64,000 nucleotides of DNA from Eulemur rufifrons. Taxonomy: Eukaryota; Chordata; Mammalia; Primates; Lemuridae. The stretch lies in the NCBI RefSeq assembly GCF_041146395.1, contig NC_091010.1:46334001-46398000 (forward strand). Direction: 5' to 3'. Both the position numbers and the translations under genes were made by a program. The notes below the pieces were generated by a model, which was not told where the DNA came from, ran no database searches, and saw only the letters and a list, made by a program, of their open reading frames with translations. Shown piece after piece: positions 59,959 to 64,000 of this stretch. The first letter of the stretch is position 1, and every line of letters begins with the position of its first letter.

Positions 59959-62345
59959 TTGATATCCAGTAATGATGGAATAACAGGAATCAGATTAACC
60001 ATCCTATCTTAAATAACTTTAAAAAATCAAAATACATGAAACAATAGTTTCAGACATAGAAAAACAGAAAGTGCCAGACAATGATACCTGAGTAAGGAAA
60101 AACAAAGTGATCCCTCTAAGTGCCATATCTCACTGCCTAGAGACAGTTTTCAGGCTGTACTACAGGGAGGGGAAACCTAAACAGAATTCCATATTCTTAA
60201 TAAGTTGAGGATACAGAGTTCAGAGTGAGGAGAGGCCAAAGCAACTAGAATTTACAAGACAGAGTACAGAAGAAGAGGGAGCTACACAAAGAACAAGAGT
60301 TCTGGGGATCTACAGAGGAGTCCCCTGCCATCTTTAGGTAATGCTCTGTGCATGTATGTGCGAAAACTACCGAGGCACAGAAAATCACCACAGTTCCACC
60401 AGGACCAGGAATAGTTCATCTTCTGGACAACCAGACTGAAAAGACTTCATAACACACAAGGCATTGAGTAAAAAGAGTATAATTGGAGAAAGGTATTGCC
60501 TTCAAAAGGTATTACCTGAATAGAGAAGCCAAATTAGCCATAGACCAAAAACTATTTTTGACCACTCTAATAAATTTTGAAAAAAAGCCATGAATAAAAA
60601 ATCTGACTCTCAGGAATGTAACTTCATTCCAGAAAAAAAAAACAACATTTAAAAGAATATTAAATAATCTAACACTCAAAAACATAAAATTCAAGATGTC
60701 TAACATCTAATTAAAAATTACCAGACTACAAAGAAGAAAATATGTCCCAGAAAGAAGAGAAAAATCAATAAATATAAACACACACAGAAATGATGCAGAT
60801 GGTGGAAGCAATAGACAAACATATGAAAAATCTGTTAAAAATATATTCCATATGTTCAAGTAGATAGAGGAAAGCACAAGAACTAAGATCAGAAATATAA
60901 TATATATAAAAGAAACAAACTGAATTTCTAGAAATATATAATAACTGAAATGAAAAATCACTGGATTGAATTAACAGTAACTTAGAAACTGCAGAAGAAA
61001 ATATCGATGGAGTTGAAGACACAGCAACAGAAACTATCCAAAATGACACATATACAAAGAGAAAAAGATTGAGAAAACATTAACAGTGCATCACTGAGCT
61101 ATCAGACAATATTAACTGGCCTCACATACAAGTAATTGGTGCTCAAAAAGAGTGATGGGAGAAACAGAAAAAAAAATTTTGAAAAAAACAATAACCAAAA
61201 AACTTCTAATTAGATAAAAATTATAAACCTAGAGAACCTTAAGAGGAAGAAACAGGAAGAAAAGAACACAAATGAAATTGGTAAAAACTGGAGATGAAGA
61301 GAAAATGTTAATAGTAGCCAAAGGAAAGAGACACATTAGGTAGAGAAAAATAGGATTAGGGGAGGAGGGAGGAATGATAGAAAACATTTTTTCAGAAACA
61401 ATGCAAGCAAGAGAGACAGGTCAATAGAGATTATCTAAATGAAATGAAAAGAAGAAAAAAAGAATAAAAAGAAAACTGAACAGAGAGTCAGAGCAATAGT
61501 AGAAGGGCAATATTAAATGGTGTATTATATGCATAATTGTCATCCAAAGAGGCAAAGAAAGAAAGAACAGGGCAAAAGAAATAATGGCTGAGAATTTTCC
61601 ATAATTACTGACAGAGAACAAACCACGGCCATATCCAATAAGCTCAGATAACACTAAGCAGGATAAATAACCATAAACATCAACACACGTGCACACACAC
61701 ATATACACACACACACTCCCACCCAGGCATATCATAGTCAACCTGCTAAAAACCAAAGACAAAATCTTGAAAGTAGCCAGAAGAAAAAGACCTATTGCCT
61801 ACAAAGGAACAATAATAAGAATTACAGCAGACTTCTCATAAAAAACCATGGCAGAAAATAGTGACATCTTTAAAGTGTTGAAAGAAAAAAATGTTAACTC
61901 AGAACTCTAGACTATGCAAAAATATCCTTCAAAAATGAAAGAGAAGTATTAATACTTTTGCAAACAAAAACCTTACAGCATTCCTACCTACTCTTTAAGA
62001 AATATTAAAGAAAAGGCCTTCAGGCAGAAGAAATATGATATATGTCATAAACTTGAACATAAAAAAAATTGAAACATGTCATAAAAGGAGTAAATGAAGG
62101 TAAAACAAAGTCTGTTTTTTCTTATTTTTAATTACTCTAAAAGATAACTGAATATTTCAAGCAAAAATGGGAACAATGAATTTTTTTTATAGGATATGTT
62201 AAAATAAAATTATGATATCAACAGCATGAGGTATACAAAGACAAATATTGTATTTATACTATGCATAAAGCAATATAATATTTTTAAGTAGACTCTGGTT
62301 ATTTTAAAATGTATTTTGTAAACTCTAGGACACAAAAACCACAAA
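59959..62345 (+). mobile_element. Old L1ME/HAL1-type 5' UTR and ORF1 region
   Basis: A 5' UTR-like portion leads into ORF1 wording: ACTGGATTGAATTAACAGTA, GAAACTATCCAAAATGACAC, GAATTACAGCAGACTTCTCA, ACATCTTTAAAGTGTTGAAA and AAATATCCTTCAAAAATGAA. It ends in the spacer around TTGTAAACTCTAGGACACAA. Part of ORF1 occurs twice (about 61070-61430 and 61470-61870). A CA-rich patch at 61685-61715 interrupts the second copy. No frame is intact. Confidence 0.75.
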
Positions 62346-63440
62346 TTATGTTTTTAATGATGAATTGGACTGCATCAAAATTAAAAACTTTCACTCTTCC
62401 AAAGCTACTTTAAAAAAATAAAAAGGCAAACCAGATACAGAAAAAAAAAGTATTTAAATAACAAATACTTGACAAAGAACTTATATTCAGAATATATAAA
62501 AACTCTTACAACTCAATAATAAGACAAACAAACCAATTTAAAGATGAAGAAGGGATTTATATAGGGATTTCACCAAAGAAAACATACAGATGCCAATTAA
62601 GCACACAAAACAATGTTCAGTATCATTACTCAGTAGGGAAATGCAAATGAAAACACAATGGGATACCCGCTAGAATAGCACATCCTCTAGAATAGCTAAA
62701 ATCAAAAAGACTGGCTATAACAAGCTTTGATGAGGATGTGGAACAACCTTAACTTTCATACATTGCTGGTGGGAATAGAAAGGGTCCAACTACTTCGAGA
62801 AAAAGTTTGGCAATTTCTTAAAAAGTTAAACATACACTTACCACACAATCCAGCAAAACCACTCCTAGGTATTTGCCCCAAAGAAATAGAAACATATGCC
62901 CATGAAAAGACATAAATATTCATGGCAGTTTCATCCATTATGGCCAAAAACTGGAAAGAACCCAAATTTCCATCAGGTGGCAAACAAATTAGCAAATTGT
63001 ATAGTAAGCAAATGAGTATCCAGGGGTTCTGCAGGGCCAACTTCAGGACTTGAGCATCCATGGATTTTGCTTTCTGAAGCAGGTCCTGCAACCAATCCCC
63101 TGTAGATACTGAGGGATGACTGCATATACATTCAATGGAATACTACTTAATAAAAAGGAACTAACTACTAATACACACAACATTGATTAATCACCAAAGC
63201 ATTATTACACTAAGAAAAAGCAGACCAACTATAGTGACAGAAAGCAGAACAATAGTTTCTAGGGGCAGTGAGGTGGAGGGTTGAATATAAAGGGGCAAGA
63301 AGAAACTTTTTGAGGAATAGAAATGTTCTATACCATGATTATGGTAGTGGTTAACAAAGGAGCATATTTGTCAAGACTCACCAAATTGTGCACTTAAAAA
63401 CTAACAAATTTTACCGTAATAATGCTGGCCAATAAAAAGG
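62346..63440 (+). mobile_element. L1M ORF2 C-terminus and 3' end
   Basis: GATGAATTGGACTGCATCAA, CTTGACAAAGAACTTATATT, ATTGCTGGTGGGAATAGAA and AACCACTCCTAGGTATTTGCC run to the 3' UTR with AATTGTGCACTTAAAAACTA. Interrupted by a shortened MER2 near 63016-63123. The longest residual frame is 62727-62915. Confidence 0.78.
63016..63123 (+). mobile_element. Internally deleted MER2
   Basis: TATCCAGGGGTTCTGCAGGG fits one MER2 end; GGACTTGAGCATCCATGGAT to TACTGAGGGATGACTG is the other. About 230 bp of interior is missing. The L1 resumes at ACATTCAATGGAATACTAC. Confidence 0.7.
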
Positions 63441-64000
63441 GGATGAGGAAAAGGAGGAAGAAGGATTTTTTAAATAATCATTTGCAAAGGTTATCTCTGT
63501 TTTACCCACTCACAAGGTAATTCCTCACCTAAACCTAATTGAGAGAACTGCTAAACTTGAGACAGCAGCAAACAGTACAATACATTGGAAAAGGCCATGG
63601 TTATTATCTCCTAGTGCTTTAGAACATCAAACAAAAAAGGAGGCTTGATCTTAAAGCCATTGCAATAAGAGAACATTTGGGAGTAAAGGTAGGACTCAAA
63701 TAGGACTTGGAAGGAAGGATAATCTGGCATAGAAATCCTTTGGACAAGTGAAATAATTTGTTTAAATATTTTTATAATATCTAAATGGCAATTCATTTGC
63801 AGAGATTAGAAGCAATCCTTGGAAAAAGTCTCTGAGTTCCTCATGGATTCATATGGACTAGTCTGTATGTTCATGACTTCTCAGTCCTGAGGAAAACTGG
63901 AAATTTCACACTCTCTCCTCTCTGCAAGAGTCCTGTTCCCCCACATGACTTTTCCCCTTTTAACACGAGACATCTAATTAACTTTTCTGCCACACGCAGC
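63441..64000. other. No gene recognised
   Basis: After the L1 tail there is no named repeat or exon. The frame 63796-63611 has no domain. Confidence 0.45.

Noticed and set aside
61421..61762. Long minus-strand hydrophobic ORFs at 60707-61762
   Set aside because: They are the complement of A-rich L1 ORF1 sequence, which always reads as Phe/Leu/Ser-rich.

Overview
The window is vertebrate nuclear DNA: AT-rich, packed with mammalian interspersed repeats, and almost free of coding sequence. Two features point to a strepsirrhine primate (lemur/loris group). The Alu elements read CTAGCACTCTGGGAGGCC near the 5' end, and the copy at 58801 has the strepsirrhine-type right monomer. Several recent L1s share a 3' UTR ending in ACCTAAACTTTTGTACCCC, which differs from the human L1PA 3' UTR. 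The lineage call rests on recognition of these families, not on a search.

Layout. 1-3850 is an old, reversed L1 with ORF1 and a 5' UTR of 228-229 bp monomers, invaded by a MER2 (itself hit by a MER1) and an Alu. 3851-17190 is mostly unremarkable intergenic or intronic DNA with an MLT1-like LTR, a tandem duplication, L2/MIR fragments, a twin-primed L1 (12820-14458) and a small ancient palindromic element carrying a perfect CRE (around 11615-11715). 17287-19512 is a dead hAT-Charlie transposon with most of its transposase still readable, ending at a short L1 tail. 19800-20603 is an ERVL-MaLR remnant. 20780-41095 is dominated by old L1M, L2, MIR, MER2, a Tigger MITE and Alus, including L1-in-L1 and Tigger-in-L1 nests (35260-38530). 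42044-47945 is a near full-length lineage-specific L1 in pieces. 47946-58190 is the least repeat-rich part and holds the only credible coding sequence. 58691-63440 contains an MLT1 solo LTR with a nested Alu, then old L1ME/HAL1-like and L1M sequence.

The only host-gene candidates are two minus-strand exons, 56829-56877 and 51133-51294. Both have good splice sites. The first ends with one codon base and the second opens in the phase that accepts it, so they join in frame. The protein is unrecognised, hydrophilic and helix-prone. The 3' end of the second exon, including its splice donor, appears to come from an antisense MIR. Most of the window would then be introns or flank of one minus-strand gene. 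I saw no RNA gene, CRISPR array, operon or intact mobile-element ORF, and no new molecular system.
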